Source: Doris montereyensis
Lineage: Eukaryota > Mollusca > Gastropoda > Nudibranchia > Dorididae
Assembly: GCA_037039925.1 (NCBI GenBank)
Contig: JAXRKP010000259.1
Span: 231,001-295,000 of the forward strand
Direction: 5' to 3'
Length of the DNA stretch: 64,000 nucleotides
The notes beneath the pieces were generated by a model. That model made no database searches. It was not told the DNA's origin and saw nothing but the letters and a program-made list of their open reading frames with translations. Of the stretch, positions 11,456-23,884 are shown in pieces. A program made the position numbers and the translations under genes. The first letter of the stretch is position 1. Each line of letters starts with the position of its first letter.

Positions 11456-12499
11456 CAATATGATGCATAACCTTACATAACAGTAGTCATCTATCTAGGG
11501 TTTTACTAAAACTCTCAATATAAATACTCTCTTCTTTTTAGTAATTCACTGTCTCTCAGACTCTTCTTCAGGAAAAAAACATATTATTTATATACCTGTA
11601 TGATGTATTATACGGATCACTGATTTTTTCCCATCCATATCTATCCAAGGCTTCTGTTTTGGTGATTACCGAACCTTTAAAATCAATTTCATCTCAGTGT
11701 TCTATGTTTATAAGCCTTAACTGAAATAGAACAATTTTAGTCATCTACTGATTAAGAATAAGTGAACTAATAAAAAAAAAATTTAAAAACAGGTGTAGAT
11801 TTAATTATGTGTGTTTCAATTCACCCTCTTGACAGATGAAAAATAATTATCTTAAGTCAAGTCATGTCTAACTTTTCTGTCTACATTTTCCGTTGGCCTT
11901 TTTTTTATTGCCAGTGGGTGGTCTTTGTAACGAGTTTATTTCACTTCCTGATTTGTTTTGTTTTTAAGAACATTGGACTGAGTAAATGTTGCCTGAGTGA
12001 TCGATTATTTGTTTTGTCTGTAAGAACATTGGACAGAGTAACTGTTGCTTGAGTGATTGATTGTTTATTTTGTTTGTTTATTGTATTTGCATAAGGGGGA
12101 AATGGAAAAAGCAGCAGACATGTTAGTCATCAGAAGTAGTTCTTTTTCTTTCCATTCGGGATTTGAGAAGAGGGGGAGAGGGGGAATCATAGGGCCTTCC
12201 GTTGTATTTGCTTGTTGTTGTTGTTTGTTTGTTTGTTTGTTTGTTTGTTTATTTGTTTATTTCGGGGGGGGGGTTGTGTTAAAATACACCTGGTTTTTCC
12301 CAGCCTACTTTTGGTTTTAGTTTTCTTTTTTGAAATATTGGATTTTGCATGAATTCTACTATTTGAAAAGAATTATATATTATAATACAAAGTAGTTAAG
12401 TCTATTTTTAATTTTAAATTATGTTAGGCATTGGCATGGAGGCGGAGGTTTAAGTTTCTCATGAATTAAGAAAGAATATAATTTGGAGTGTGCACAAGT

Positions 12500-12560
12500 G
12501 TGTGCATGTGTTTGTGCATGTGTTTGTTTGTGTGTGTGTGTGTGTGTGGTGTGTGTGACT
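12500..12560. repeat. (GT)n tract
   Basis: A GT-rich microsatellite with TG/TTG interruptions. Confidence 0.85.
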
Positions 12561-12611
12561 GTATCTGTGTGCGTTGGGACGGAGGTACTAGGTATATATT
12601 TCACGATTGCC

Positions 12612-12828
12612 TAGCTTTTTGAGAGTTGTGGTGGAAGGTATGGGAGGGAAAGGTCATTACGTAATTTTGAGAGTTGTGGTGGAGGGTGTGGTGGGGAGGG
12701 GAAAGGTCATTACGTAATTTTGAGAGTTGTGGTGGAGGGTACGGAGGGAAAGGGAGGATCATTACGTAATTTTGAGAGTTGTGGTGGAGGGTACGGGAGG
12801 GAAAGGTCATTACGTAATTTTGAGGGGG
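12612..12828. repeat. 48-bp G-rich minisatellite
   Basis: Four to five copies of a unit containing GGTCATTACGTAATTTTGAG, then AGTTGTGGTGGAGGGTACGG. Each unit carries the palindrome TTACGTAA. The minus strand gives a repetitive 'NYVMTFPS' frame that is not credible as protein. Confidence 0.93.
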
Positions 12829-13095
12829 TTTAGCCATTGCTTTTATTGTTGTTGTTGTTGTTGTTTTTAGTTTTATTTTCCATCCAACCTAGAAAAACCT
12901 TACTTAGATTCACCCACCATTATAATATGATGTATCAAAATGTTTCATTGCTTTGATAGCTGCTATCACTATCACTATCTCTATCACTATCACTATGACT
13001 ATGACTATCATCACCACGCCAATGATTTGAATCCCAGTAAAGCCTGGTCCTTGCCCCACCTTGTTTCAACCATGTCATGGCTCGGTTGCTTTCAG

Positions 13096-13170
13096 ATGCT
13101 TCGGGGTCAAAAATTATTACGTGAGCGACATCAAAGTACGGCTAAAGGCCAGGCAACAGGCCGGGCACAT
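13096..13170 (+). CDS. Possible cassette exon of the kinesin-3-like gene
   Basis: A 75-nt segment between ttgctttcag and GCACAT|gtaaga. It lies between exons E and F, which are joined in phase 0, so inclusion would not change the frame. In phase 0 it reads MLRGQKLLRERHQSTAKG and ends GRAH. A second frame (FGVKNYYVSDIKVRLKARQ) is also open but does not fit the neighbours' phase. Without transcripts this is a candidate only. Confidence 0.35.
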
Positions 13171-13405
13171 GTAAGACAACAACATCTCTTCCTGTTGCGC
13201 ATATTACTGCATTGTGGATATATCCAAACCTTTCCTGCCATAATCGACTGCTACCTAATTTTATCCTAACCACCTTCCCTGCAGCTTGAAGACCCCTTTG
13301 TTATCATACAGTCATCCAGTTTTTTTATCTTCTGTTTTTCCTTACTTTACTCTCACGTGCTTTCCCATTATAGACGCTTTGTAGCCAAACCCTTAAGTCA
13401 AAGTA

Positions 13406-13920
13406 CAGTAGTCTCCGGTTACATGCATTGTCGTCGAGAGACAAGAAAATCGTGCACTTAGGCGGACCGTGCTCTTAGACGGAGAGAGGGAGTGGGGGAG
13501 GAGGAGGAGGGGTGGGGAGACTCGGTAGTCCAGAGACAAGGTGTCAGCCTCTCAACCAAAAGGTCTTGAATTCAAATCCCGACAGGTTGAAAAGCTTTTT
13601 CGTGCGTGTTTTTCTTCGAGTTAAAATCAGGTCCAGGTAGGTGGATCGACATCTAGTCCCATCGCAGACGAATTATAAAAATGAGGACACAACACTCTGT
13701 GCACGTTAAAGATTCCATGGCTGTTTACGGGGCAGCCCGGGCCAAAATTTAAAATGCTACATAAATGCCCCAAACCGTGCACTTAGCCAGAGTTCGTTCT
13801 CAGCAACCGTGCACTTAGAGGGGTAAATTCATAGAGAGAAAAATCCTGTTTCGTGCTATGATCGTGCACTTAGGTGGACTGTGCTCTTAGGCGGTAGGTG
13901 AACTTAGCCGAAGACTACTG
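13406..13920. mobile_element. pogo/Tigger-like MITE with TA target duplication
   Basis: The left end CAGTAGTCTCCGG (13406) is matched by the inverted right end CCGAAGACTACTG (ending 13920). TA dinucleotides flank both sides (13404-13405 and 13921-13922). Ends beginning CAGTAGTC with TA duplications are typical of pogo/Tigger DNA transposons. The element also contains two direct copies of 'CGTGCACTTAGG..GACCGTGCTCTTAG'. No transposase is present. A SINE is nested inside (about 13500-13790). Confidence 0.75.
13500..13790 (+). mobile_element. tRNA-derived SINE family B, nested in the MITE
   Basis: The head has a B-box-like GGTCTTGAATTCAAATCC (13562). The body has 'GTAGGTGGATCGACATCTAG', 'TCCCATCGCAGACG', 'ACACTCTGTGCACGTTAAAG' and 'CATGGCTGTTTACGGG'. 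The same body is found at 17985, 63008 and, inverted, 34035. It interrupts the pogo-like MITE, so it inserted later. Confidence 0.8.
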
Positions 13921-14564
13921 TATTTATAATTTCAATCGCCGAGGTTTCTAAGGTTGAATGCTTGGGGGGGAGGGGGTTCACCTTGCCTTTTCACCTCACA
14001 TTCTTAAGCTTCTAGAAATTTCTTTACTAATCTACTACTAGTGTAAGAAACAACCTTATGTTATAACACAATTCCTATGTATTTAGACGCTTTATAATCA
14101 TGTATTTATAAAGACTAACCTAATTTTCTTACTTTTTGCTTTAATGCTGAAATTCATATTACATTTATTTATTTCGAAAGTTGTTCAAACTAGGAGATAA
14201 GAAAAAGAAAACAATCCTTATTTACTTCTGCTAACAATGTTCTTTCTAACTATGCGACTTTTCCAAGCCATTCCCAATGTAGCCGACTACTTTTTGCATG
14301 AGCTGTTTTTCTTTCGTTTTTTACTGCATTTGTTTGGTGAAATAATTGCCCGTCATCTGAACGTCGTCTTTCAAATCGCCATTCTACCAACGAGTGTTTT
14401 ACTGGATTTGTTTCGGGGCCGGTTTTGTGTTGTTGTTTTTTGTTTTATTTTATTAAAACTAATCGTGGAACTGTTTAAATCAAATTCAAGTTTTGAGTTT
14501 GAGTATCGTTTGTACGAAGGATATTGTTCCCCATAACTTATTTGTTTTACCCTGTTTTTCTCTT

Positions 14565-14611
14565 CAACGTACACACACACACCTGTGCGCACACACACAC
14601 ACACACACACT
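14565..14611. repeat. (CA)n tract
   Basis: A short CA microsatellite. The open frame upstream of it (14237-14536, 99 residues, hydrophobic) has no recognisable domain and lies inside the kinesin intron. Confidence 0.9.
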
Positions 14612-15174
14612 TCATTCCACATCAACCAGATGGGCATAGATTCTAGATTGAGTTCGATACACTTGAAAACCCAAAATCTATGTTTGGCGGGTGAGGGGAA
14701 GGGGACGGATGGGGGGGCAGAAACACAGAAAATAGATCTCTAGTGTCTTTTAGAATAAAGAAATTTAAAAAACAACCAAATGAATAACCCTGACTCGTTT
14801 TCTTTATGCTTCTGTTTGAATAGCGCATGAAAATTCATTCATTTTTAGATCTATTCTTTATTTCTAATGAGAAAGTCAAAGCTCAAGGGCCTAGATTTAG
14901 TTCTGGGTATAATATTCATTATTAATGTTTTTGTTGTATGCCTATACATTTCCATATAAACTAACTAATTTCAGGAATTAAAAAAAAAAAAAGATATCCT
15001 ATGTACCATGCAAAAGCAAATTATATATCCCCCACCCTCCCCCCCCAATCTAAAAGAGATCCGATTTCTACACGTTTTCTGATCTTCTAGTATTCATAGG
15101 GCTTAAATTCTAGAAATATGTGTACAAATCTAAAATTAGAATCTAACGAAGTACTATATCCCTCTAGGGGAGGA
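14612..15174. other. Intron sequence without recognised features
   Basis: AT-rich with C-rich and G-rich homopolymer patches (14707, 15041). No supported exon. Confidence 0.5.
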
Positions 15175-15175
15175 A

Positions 15176-15250
15176 ATCTGCAGTCGGAAACTGGTGTGAA
15201 ATTTCTGGAGTCGGAAACTGGTGTGAAATTTCTAGAGTCGGAAACTGTTT
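15176..15250. repeat. 26-bp tandem repeat, three copies
   Basis: Unit AGTCGGAAACTGGTGTGAAA followed by TTTCTG, two complete copies and a third partial. Confidence 0.9.
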
Positions 15251-15857
15251 GTTTTTTTTTAATTTAACGCGTAATGACAACGTTACAGGCCTTTACTTTA
15301 AAATATATTTATTATTTATTTAAATTATATCGACATGGAGTAATGATATATCGATTGATCTAATCTTCTTATTTTTTTGTGTGTCTATAAGGTTATTTTT
15401 TTTACCATTTTAAATTTGTCCTTTTCATGTATCCCCAATTTTATTATTGTATGCAATACTACCTTCATGCATTTTATAGTGTTGTTGTTTGTGGGTTTTT
15501 TATGATTAATGAAAATGACTAGCCTTGCATGTAATGTAACATTTTCAGTGAAGAAGATAACACGAGACAGATTCCTTTTTGTCATTTTTAAATTTGTCAG
15601 ACAAATTTTTGATGATTAGAAAAAAAGTTTTCTTTCGGGGTATGCAATTTTTGTATTCGTTTGTATTTTTAGTGTTGTTGGGGGAGGGATGCTTTTTGCG
15701 GGGGAAAGACAAAATTCAAATCTTAAATCATCTGTGGTTCTCTTGTGTAATGTAACATGTGTGTGTGTTGACAAGAAGATGAGGGGTGGAGGTCTGTTGT
15801 CTCCATGTTTCATTTTCAATATCATAGACTTTGAGTTTCAAATTTTACATGATTATG

Positions 15858-17025
15858 ACAATGAGATGAATCCCTTTCTACATCATAATTTTTGAGATGA
15901 ATCCCTGTCTACATCATAATGACAATGAGATGAATCCCTGTTTACATCATAATGACAAAGATGAAATCTTAAATCATAATGACAATGAGATTTATCCCTG
16001 TCTACATCATGATGACAATGAGATTAATCCTGTCTACATCATAATGACATTGAAATTTATCCCTGTCTACATCATAATGACAATGAGATTTATCCCTGTC
16101 TACATTATAATGACAATGAGATTTATCCCTGTCTACATCATAATGACAATGAGATTAATCTGTCTACATCATAATGACATTGAGATTTGTCCCTGTCTAC
16201 ATCATAATGACAATAAGAGCATAATTACATTGAGATTTATCCCTGTCTACATCATAATGACAATAAGAGCATAATTACATTGAGATTTATCCCTGTCTAC
16301 ATCATAATGACAATAAGAGCATAATTACATTGAGATTTATCCCTGTCTACATCATAATGACAATAAGAGCATAATTACATTGAGATTTATCCCTGTCTAC
16401 ATCATAATGACATTGAGATTTATCCCTGTCTACATCATAATGACAATGAGATTTATCCCTGTCTACATCATGATAACAATAAGATTTATCCCTGTCTACA
16501 TCATAATGACATTGAGATTTATCCCTGTCTACATCATAATGACATTGAGATTTATCCCTGTTTACATCATTATGACATTGAGGTTTATCCCTGTTTACAT
16601 CATAATGACATTGAGATTTATCCCTGTCTACATCATAATGACATTGAGATTTATCCCTGTTTACATCATAATGACATTGAGGTTTATCCCTGTTTACATC
16701 ATAATGACATTGAGATTTATCCCTGTCTACATCATAATGACATTGAGGTTTATCCCTGTTTACATCATAATGACATTGAGATTTATCCCTGTCTACATCA
16801 TAATGACAATGAGATTTATCCCTGTCTACATCATAATGACATTGAGATTTATCCCTGTCTACATCATAATGACATTGAGATTTATCCTGTCTACATCATA
16901 ATGACAATGAGATTTATTCCTGTCTACATCATAATGACATTGAGATTTATTCCTGTCTACATCATAATGACATTGAGATTTATCCCTGTCTACATCATGA
17001 TGACAATAAGATTTATCCTGTCTAT
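15858..17025. repeat. 33-bp minisatellite with a 50-bp higher-order block
   Basis: Unit TGAGATTTATCCCTGTCTAC then ATCATAATGACAT, about 33 copies. At about 16206-16385 four successive units carry an extra 17-bp AATAAGAGCATAATTAC insert, giving a 50-bp unit. The 33-bp length and lack of stops produce a 173-residue 'RFIPVYIIMTL' frame that is not credible as a gene. Confidence 0.96.
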
Positions 17026-17515
17026 TTTTTTGTTTTCTATGTTTTTCAAATTGTCATTATCTTGTGTGACGTTTGTTGTTTTTTTTTTTCTCTTGTTGTT
17101 GCGTTTTAGAATCACTAAATCATTTTTCTATTGTTGTTGTATTTTGGAATCACTAAATCATTTTTCTATTGTTGTTGTATTGAGTTTTTTAAATTGAATG
17201 AATATATTATTATACCCTTTTGTACCACTTGATATGACCAATGTGATGAACTTGTAACTACATCATTTGAAATAGTATGTGCATGTACTCATATTGATTG
17301 AATGTTATCAAGGAAAAATTATTTATTTTTTCAGGGTGGAGGGTGGGAGGGGGGCATATTCTTCTTCCAGCCCTCCTTGTGACGGAACGATTACCAAAAC
17401 CCACTGATGAAAGGATTCGATTTAAATGCTCAGTGGAATTATATGAGCTCTACTACTGTACTCCGCTGTCTCTGTCTGTTTACCTGTCTGTCTGTCTGTC
17501 TTCTCACTCCATCTT

Positions 17516-17644
<129 letters not shown>

Positions 17645-17984
17645 TCTACATCTCTTTTAGTCATCCATCTCTCAGATTTATTACCTCTCCAGGAGGGTTT
17701 TCTTTTAAATTTCAGAACTTATATGTTATTGTTAGAATATTATTTCTCTTCATTGAAACGGTTTCTTGTTATTGCCTTATGAAAATTCTTTAAACGTTTC
17801 AGATCCAAATTATACAAAGCCATAACTTTTTTTTTCAATGTATTTATATCTATTGTCTTTTATCCTCTTTTCTTTTTTTTTTTCTCTCTCTCTCTTCTTT
17901 GTGTGTGCGTCCGTGTGAGTGTATGTGTGTGTATGTGTGCATGTGCTAGGAGCATGTTTTTTTTAAAAGTTTTGTTTCGATATT

Positions 17985-18205
17985 GATTGGGAAGTCCTGG
18001 GTTCAAATCCTGACCCTAGTTTGTGAATCAACAGCAAGTCCCATCGGAAACAGGCTATAAAAAGGAGGTCCCATGTGCAGATCACAACACTCTGAGCACG
18101 TTGAAGGTCCTTTGGCTGTTGACAGGGCTTTGGGATTGCTTTTGTCTTCCATTTTGTTTGTCTGACAACTGGAAACAGATTTTGCTTAAAGGAGAAAATG
18201 AACAA
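17985..18205 (+). mobile_element. SINE family B copy
   Basis: A B-box-like TGGGTTCAAATCC (about 18000), followed by 'AAGTCCCATCGGAAACAGG', 'GAGGTCCCATGTGCAGATCA', 'CAACACTCTGAGCACGTTG' and 'CCTTTGGCTGTTGACAGG'. It ends about 60 bp before the acceptor of kinesin exon F, so it was inserted very near a functional splice site. Confidence 0.75.
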
Positions 18206-18267
18206 ATTTAAAAAATCTTATTTTTTAATTCTATTACATCGTTTTGACGGCCATGTTTGATTCTCAG

Positions 18268-18436
18268 CGAGGCAGTGATGATGCAGATACCGTAAGCCTG
18301 TTCATCTTTGGGGAAGAGGAAAAGGAGCTGGCGCTAGAGGCTGACAGGAACAACGGTCTCGTGGACTACGACATGGTCAAAAAACACCATTTCCCCCATC
18401 GCCAAATCCAACATCCTACTAGAGCATGGCGGTTTT
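18268..18436 (+). CDS. Kinesin-3-like gene, exon F (probable 1-base indel)
   Basis: The exon begins after ttgattctcag in phase 0 and reads RGSDDADTVSLFIFGEEEKE, then LALEADRNNGLVDYDMV. It ends at TTTT|gtaaga. At 169 nt it leaves in phase 1, and joining to exon G in that phase would make an immediate stop (T+GA). If one A is removed from the A6 run at 18378-18383, the end reads KNTISPIAKSNILLEHGGF and leaves in phase 0, matching exon G. I infer a single-base assembly insertion. A missed small exon between 18437 and 25339 is the alternative. Confidence 0.65.
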
Positions 18437-19778
<1,342 letters not shown>

Positions 19779-20079
19779 CCGCTTTCGGTTATAAGTTATA
19801 ACATAGCTGTCTTTTTCTTCTTTGCATTTTCACCTTTTTTTCATATGGTCTGTGTTTTGATTTGTTATTTTTTGGTTGTTTTTTTTTTAATGTAGTAAAT
19901 AATTTGTATTCACTCATTCTTTAATTCATTTTTTTCCTTGTAGCTTTTTCTTAAGTATATGTTTTTACTCTCATTATGTTTGTTTCGATGCAGTGTAGAA
20001 TACTTATGATATTGTTTCTGTTGTGGTGAGTTCCTTGCTTTTGGGGGTTTTGTTTTTTGTTTTTGTTTTTGTTTTTACT

Positions 20080-20745
20080 GGTGTTTGGTGGCTGAGCGGT
20101 TAGCAAACCAGGTCCGACGTTATGGTCCTTGGGAAAGACAGTTAACACGCATTTTTCCCACTCAACCCAGGTACCAAATGAGTACAAGCACTAGCTTGGG
20201 AGTAAACAACAACCCAGGTACCAAATGGGTACAAGCACTAGCTTGGGAGTAAACAACAACCCAGGTACCAAATGGGTACAAGCACTAGCTTGGGGAGTAA
20301 ACAACAACCCAGGTACCAAATTAAGCACTAGCTTGGGAGTAAACAACAACCCAGGTACCAAATGGGTACAAGCACTAGCTTGGGAATAAACAAAAACCCA
20401 GGTACCAAATGGGTACAAGCACTAGCTTGGGAGTAAACAACAACCCAGGTACCAAATGGGTACAAGCACTAGCTTGGGAGGTACCAAATAGGTACAACCA
20501 CTAGGAATAAACAAAAACCTAGGTACCAAATGGGTACAAGCACTAGCTTGGGAATAAACAACAACCTAGGTACTAAATGGGTACAAGCACTAGCTTGGGA
20601 GTAAACAGAAATTGCGTCTGACTAATGTCTTGTACAGGAGGTGGTTATCATCACCTGTTCCGCTTGGCGCTATAGAAACCGGGATAAGCTGTGTGCCCCA
20701 AATGCCATTGAAGGAACTTTACTTTTCTTTTGACTGATGGTAGTG
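20080..20745 (+). mobile_element. SINE family A copy with internally amplified segment
   Basis: The head has the A-box-like TGGTGGCTGAGCGGTTAGC (20086). The 3' body (20610-20745) has 'TGTACAGGAGGTGG', 'GCGCTATAGAAACCGGGATA' and 'GGAACTTTACTTTTC', the normal SINE 3' end. Between them the segment normally present once (CCCAGGTACCAAATGGGTAC..GCTTGGGAGT) is repeated about nine times. Confidence 0.85.
20160..20610 (+). repeat. 47-bp minisatellite inside the SINE
   Basis: Unit about 47 bp: AAACAACAACCCAGGTACCA, AATGGGTACAAGCACTAGCT, TGGGAGT. There are about nine and a half copies, some with deletions (20318, 20480). The single-copy equivalent is seen in the SINE at 11230-11275, so the array arose within the SINE. 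Confidence 0.93.
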
Positions 20746-20824
20746 GGGGCGGGGGGGGGGTGTTGTATAAAACACCTCTGAAGTGAAACGCGCCTGCTGT
20801 GTTACCAGCTTTCTATGCTACACT

Positions 20825-20826
<2 letters not shown>

Positions 20827-20864
<38 letters not shown>
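20827..20864. repeat. (GT)n tract
   Basis: Nineteen perfect GT units. Confidence 0.95.
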
Positions 20865-20865
20865 T

Positions 20866-21649
20866 GTTAGTGTGTCACAACTTGCATTGGCCATGCCTTT
20901 CTTTGTCTGACTTTATTATCGTCTGTCTAATAGCCAGTAGTTAGTGTGCCCGTTTCATGTTCGCTTTCATTGGTCTGGAAATGTTTATACATTTATGATC
21001 ACATGTAAAATGATGTTATCTTGTCATTAAGAAATCATAAGGAATGACAAAGTCAAAAGAGCCTTCCCTGGAACTACCGTACTTTTGTACTTTGAGTTCC
21101 CAGTTTAGGAAGGGGAAATTCTTGTTTAGTGTTTTTGAGATTGTTTTGGCTTTGTTTTGGGGTTTTCGTTGGTTGTGGGGGGGGGTTCTGGGTTGGGGAG
21201 GGGGCTGAGGGCGTTGTTTTGAGGTGGATAAGGGATTGTTTTTGTTGGGGTGGGGTGAGGGGGGGGGGCGTTGTTTTGAGGTGGATAAGGGATTGTTTTG
21301 TTGGGTTTTGGGGGGATGGGGTAATTTTAGTTTGTTTAGGCGGGCAAGTGTTCTTTTTATTAGTGGGGGGGGCTTTTCTTTTCTATTTTTGAGGGAAAAT
21401 GGGGAAAGACTTCAAAATTTCATGGATTAAAGAGAAAACTACAAATTTCATGTATTTAACATAAAACTACAAATTTTGTTTCGTTTTTTTGTCCTATGCA
21501 AACAAACATATTTGCATTTCATTGCAAATATCTACACATGCAAATTTGTAAGAATATTTTTTCTTAATTGTTTTGTTGCATGTGTTAAGTCATCATCATT
21601 TAAATCATGTGTAGTGTAAATCTAATTAACAAATTATCATCATTACCAA

Positions 21650-21650
<1 letters not shown>
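20866..21650. other. Intron sequence with G-rich homopolymers
   Basis: Between 21170 and 21380 there are several G runs of six or more. The duplicated phrase 'TTGTTTTGAGGTGGATAAGG' occurs at 21213 and 21273. No supported exon. Confidence 0.5.
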
Positions 21651-21651
<1 letters not shown>

Positions 21652-21681
<30 letters not shown>

Positions 21682-21745
21682 ACATCATCATGATCATCAT
21701 CATCATCATCATCTTAATCATCATTACCATCATCCTCATCATCAT
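21652..21745. repeat. (ATC)n array
   Basis: An interrupted ATC/ATCATC array. Confidence 0.93.
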
Positions 21746-21837
21746 CGTTGTAAACAGAGTTAAAAATCTAAGCATTTTAAAGCTTCAAAATGTTTAATTT
21801 TTTGTAATCATTCAATCAGATATTTTGACAATTCGCA

Positions 21838-22092
21838 GTGGGTGTGCTAAATATGGGGGTAACGGGGTGGGGAGTGTGTATTTGAGTGCGTGTGTTGTGT
21901 GTAGTTGAGTGGTGTGTGATTGTGTTAGTTGAGTGGTGTGGTGTGTAGTTGAGTGTGTGTGTGTGTTGAGTGTGTGTGTGGATGTAGTTGGTGTGTGTGT
22001 TTGTGTAGTTGAGGCGTGTGTGTGTGGATGAGTGTGTGCGCGTGTGTGTGTGTGTGCAGTTGAGGTGTGTGCGTTGTGTGTGTGTTTATGGC

Positions 22093-22125
<33 letters not shown>
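21838..22125. repeat. GT-rich and (GA)n low-complexity block
   Basis: An imperfect GTGTGTTGAGT-type repeat merging into (GA)n at 22091-22124. Confidence 0.85.
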
Positions 22126-22227
22126 TTTTGAGGGAATGCGGGGGGGTGACTTTGAGACATGTTGACACTTTAACTCAAATGCTACATAACAATAGAATGA
22201 ATGTTTTGTTTCCTAATGCCTATTCCT

Positions 22228-23597
22228 GATAGTGTGGTCTGTTCCGTTTGTTGGGATAGCTATGACGTTGTGGTCTGTTTTGTTTGTTGGGATAACTATG
22301 ATGTTGTGGTCTGTTCTGTTTGTTGGGATAGCTATGATGTTGTGGTCTGTTCTGTTTGTTGGGATAGCTATGATGTTGTGGTCTGTTCTGTTTGTTGGGA
22401 TAGCTATGATGTTGGGTCTGTTCTGTTTGTTGGGATAGCTATGATGTTGTGGTCTGTTCTGTTTGTTGGGATAGCCATGATGTTGTGGTCTGTTTTGTTT
22501 GTTGGGATAGCAATGATGTTGTGGTCTGTTTTGTTTGTTGGGATAGCAATGATGTTGTGGTCTGTTCTGTTTGTTGGGATAGCTATGATGTTGTGGTCTG
22601 TTTCGTTTGTTGGGATAGCTATGATGTTGTGGCCTGTTCTGTTTGTTGGGATAGGAATGATGTTGTGGTCTGTTCTGTTTGTTGGGATAGCTATGATGTT
22701 GTAGTCTGTTCTGTTTGTTGGGATAGAAGATGTTGTAGTCTGTTCTGTATGTTGGGATAGCTATGATGTTGTAGTCTGTTCTGTATGTTGGGATAGCTAT
22801 GATGTTGTGGTCTGTTCTGTTTGTTGGGATAGCTATGATGTTGTAGTCTGTTCTGTTTGTTGGGATAGCTATGATGTTGTAGTCTGTTCTGTTTGTTGGG
22901 ATAGCTATGATGTTGTGGTCTGTTCTGTTTGTTGGGATAGCTATGATGTTGTGGTCTGTTCTGTTTGTTGGGATAGCCATGATGTTGTAGTCTGTTCTGT
23001 ATGTTGGGATAGCTATGATGTTGTTGTCTGTTCTGTTAGTTGGGATAGCTATGATGTTGTGGTCTGTTCCATTTGTTGGGATAGCTATGATGTTGTGGTC
23101 TGTTCCATTTGTTGGGATAGCTATGATGTTGTAGTCTGTTCTGTATGTTGGGATAGCTATGATGTTGTAGTCTGTTCTGTATGTTGGGATAGCTATGATG
23201 TTGTAGTCTGTTCTGTATGTTGGGATAACCTTGATGTTGTTGTCTGTTCTGTATGTTGGGATAACCTTGATGTTGTTGTCTGTTCTGTATGTTGGGATAA
23301 CCTTGATGTTGTAGTCTGTTCCATTTGTTGGGATAGCTATGATGTTGTAGTCTGTTCTGTATGTTGGGATAGCTATGATGTTGTAGTCTGTTCTGTATGT
23401 TGGGATAGCTATGATGTTGTAGTCTGTTCTGTATGTTGGGATAGCTATGATGTTGTTGTCTGTTCTGTTTGTTGGGATAGCCACGATGTTTTAGTCTGTT
23501 TTATTTGTTGGGATAGCCATGATGTTTTAGTTTGTTTTATTTGTTGGGATAGCCATGATGTTGTGGTCTGTTCCGTTTGTTGGGATAGCCATGATGT
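22228..23597. repeat. 36-bp minisatellite
   Basis: Unit TGATGTTGTGGTCTGTTCTG then TTTGTTGGGATAGCTA, about 38 copies. A GTAGTC variant dominates the middle and TAACCT variants form a small block at 23225-23300. The multiple-of-three unit keeps long frames open on both strands (423 residues on -, 315 on +). These are repeats of one 12-residue peptide with no start context, domain or splice support. Confidence 0.97.
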
Positions 23598-23599
23598 GC

Positions 23600-23785
23600 T
23601 TGTACCGTCCACCATTTTGTGTGGGCAGTTGACGGGTGTCGATAGTAGGTCCTTCTTCTTTCCTTCTAACTCCTTCACTTCCCTTTCGTCTTGCTGTTTC
23701 CTCTTAATTTACCTTGAGATCACCGCATGTTATTGTTATGGTGGACATGGGTAAATTTTAATGAAACAAACAAACAAACAAACAA
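23600..23785 (+). mobile_element. Family C element (about 130-bp retroposon), + copy
   Basis: Starts near 'GGGCAGTTGACGGGTGTC' and continues with 'AGGTCCTTCTTCTTTCC', 'CTTGCTGTTTCCTCTTAATT', 'GAGATCACCGCATG' and 'GGTGGACATGGGTAAATTT'. It ends in (AAAC)n (23763-23785), a retroposon-like tail. It lies in the last kinesin intron in the sense orientation. Confidence 0.8.
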
Positions 23786-23884
23786 AGTTTAGTTTTACAC
23801 ATCACGATGAGCCTAGTTCCACCTCGGTAATTGGCTTGAATTTCTTTAGACATTGCTGGTATTTATAATCCTGGTCACTTTGTG

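Noticed and set aside
12601..12837. 78-residue minus frame with NYVMTFPS repeats
   Set aside because: Translation of the 48-bp minisatellite.
14237..14536. 99-residue hydrophobic + frame
   Set aside because: Lies in the kinesin intron, compositionally biased by T-rich DNA, no recognisable family or splice support.
15897..17197. RFIPVYIIMTL repeat protein
   Set aside because: Translation of the 33-bp minisatellite; no signal peptide or independent start.
22213..23754. 423-residue minus and 315-residue plus open frames
   Set aside because: Products of a stop-free 36-bp minisatellite; both strands open at once and no domain.
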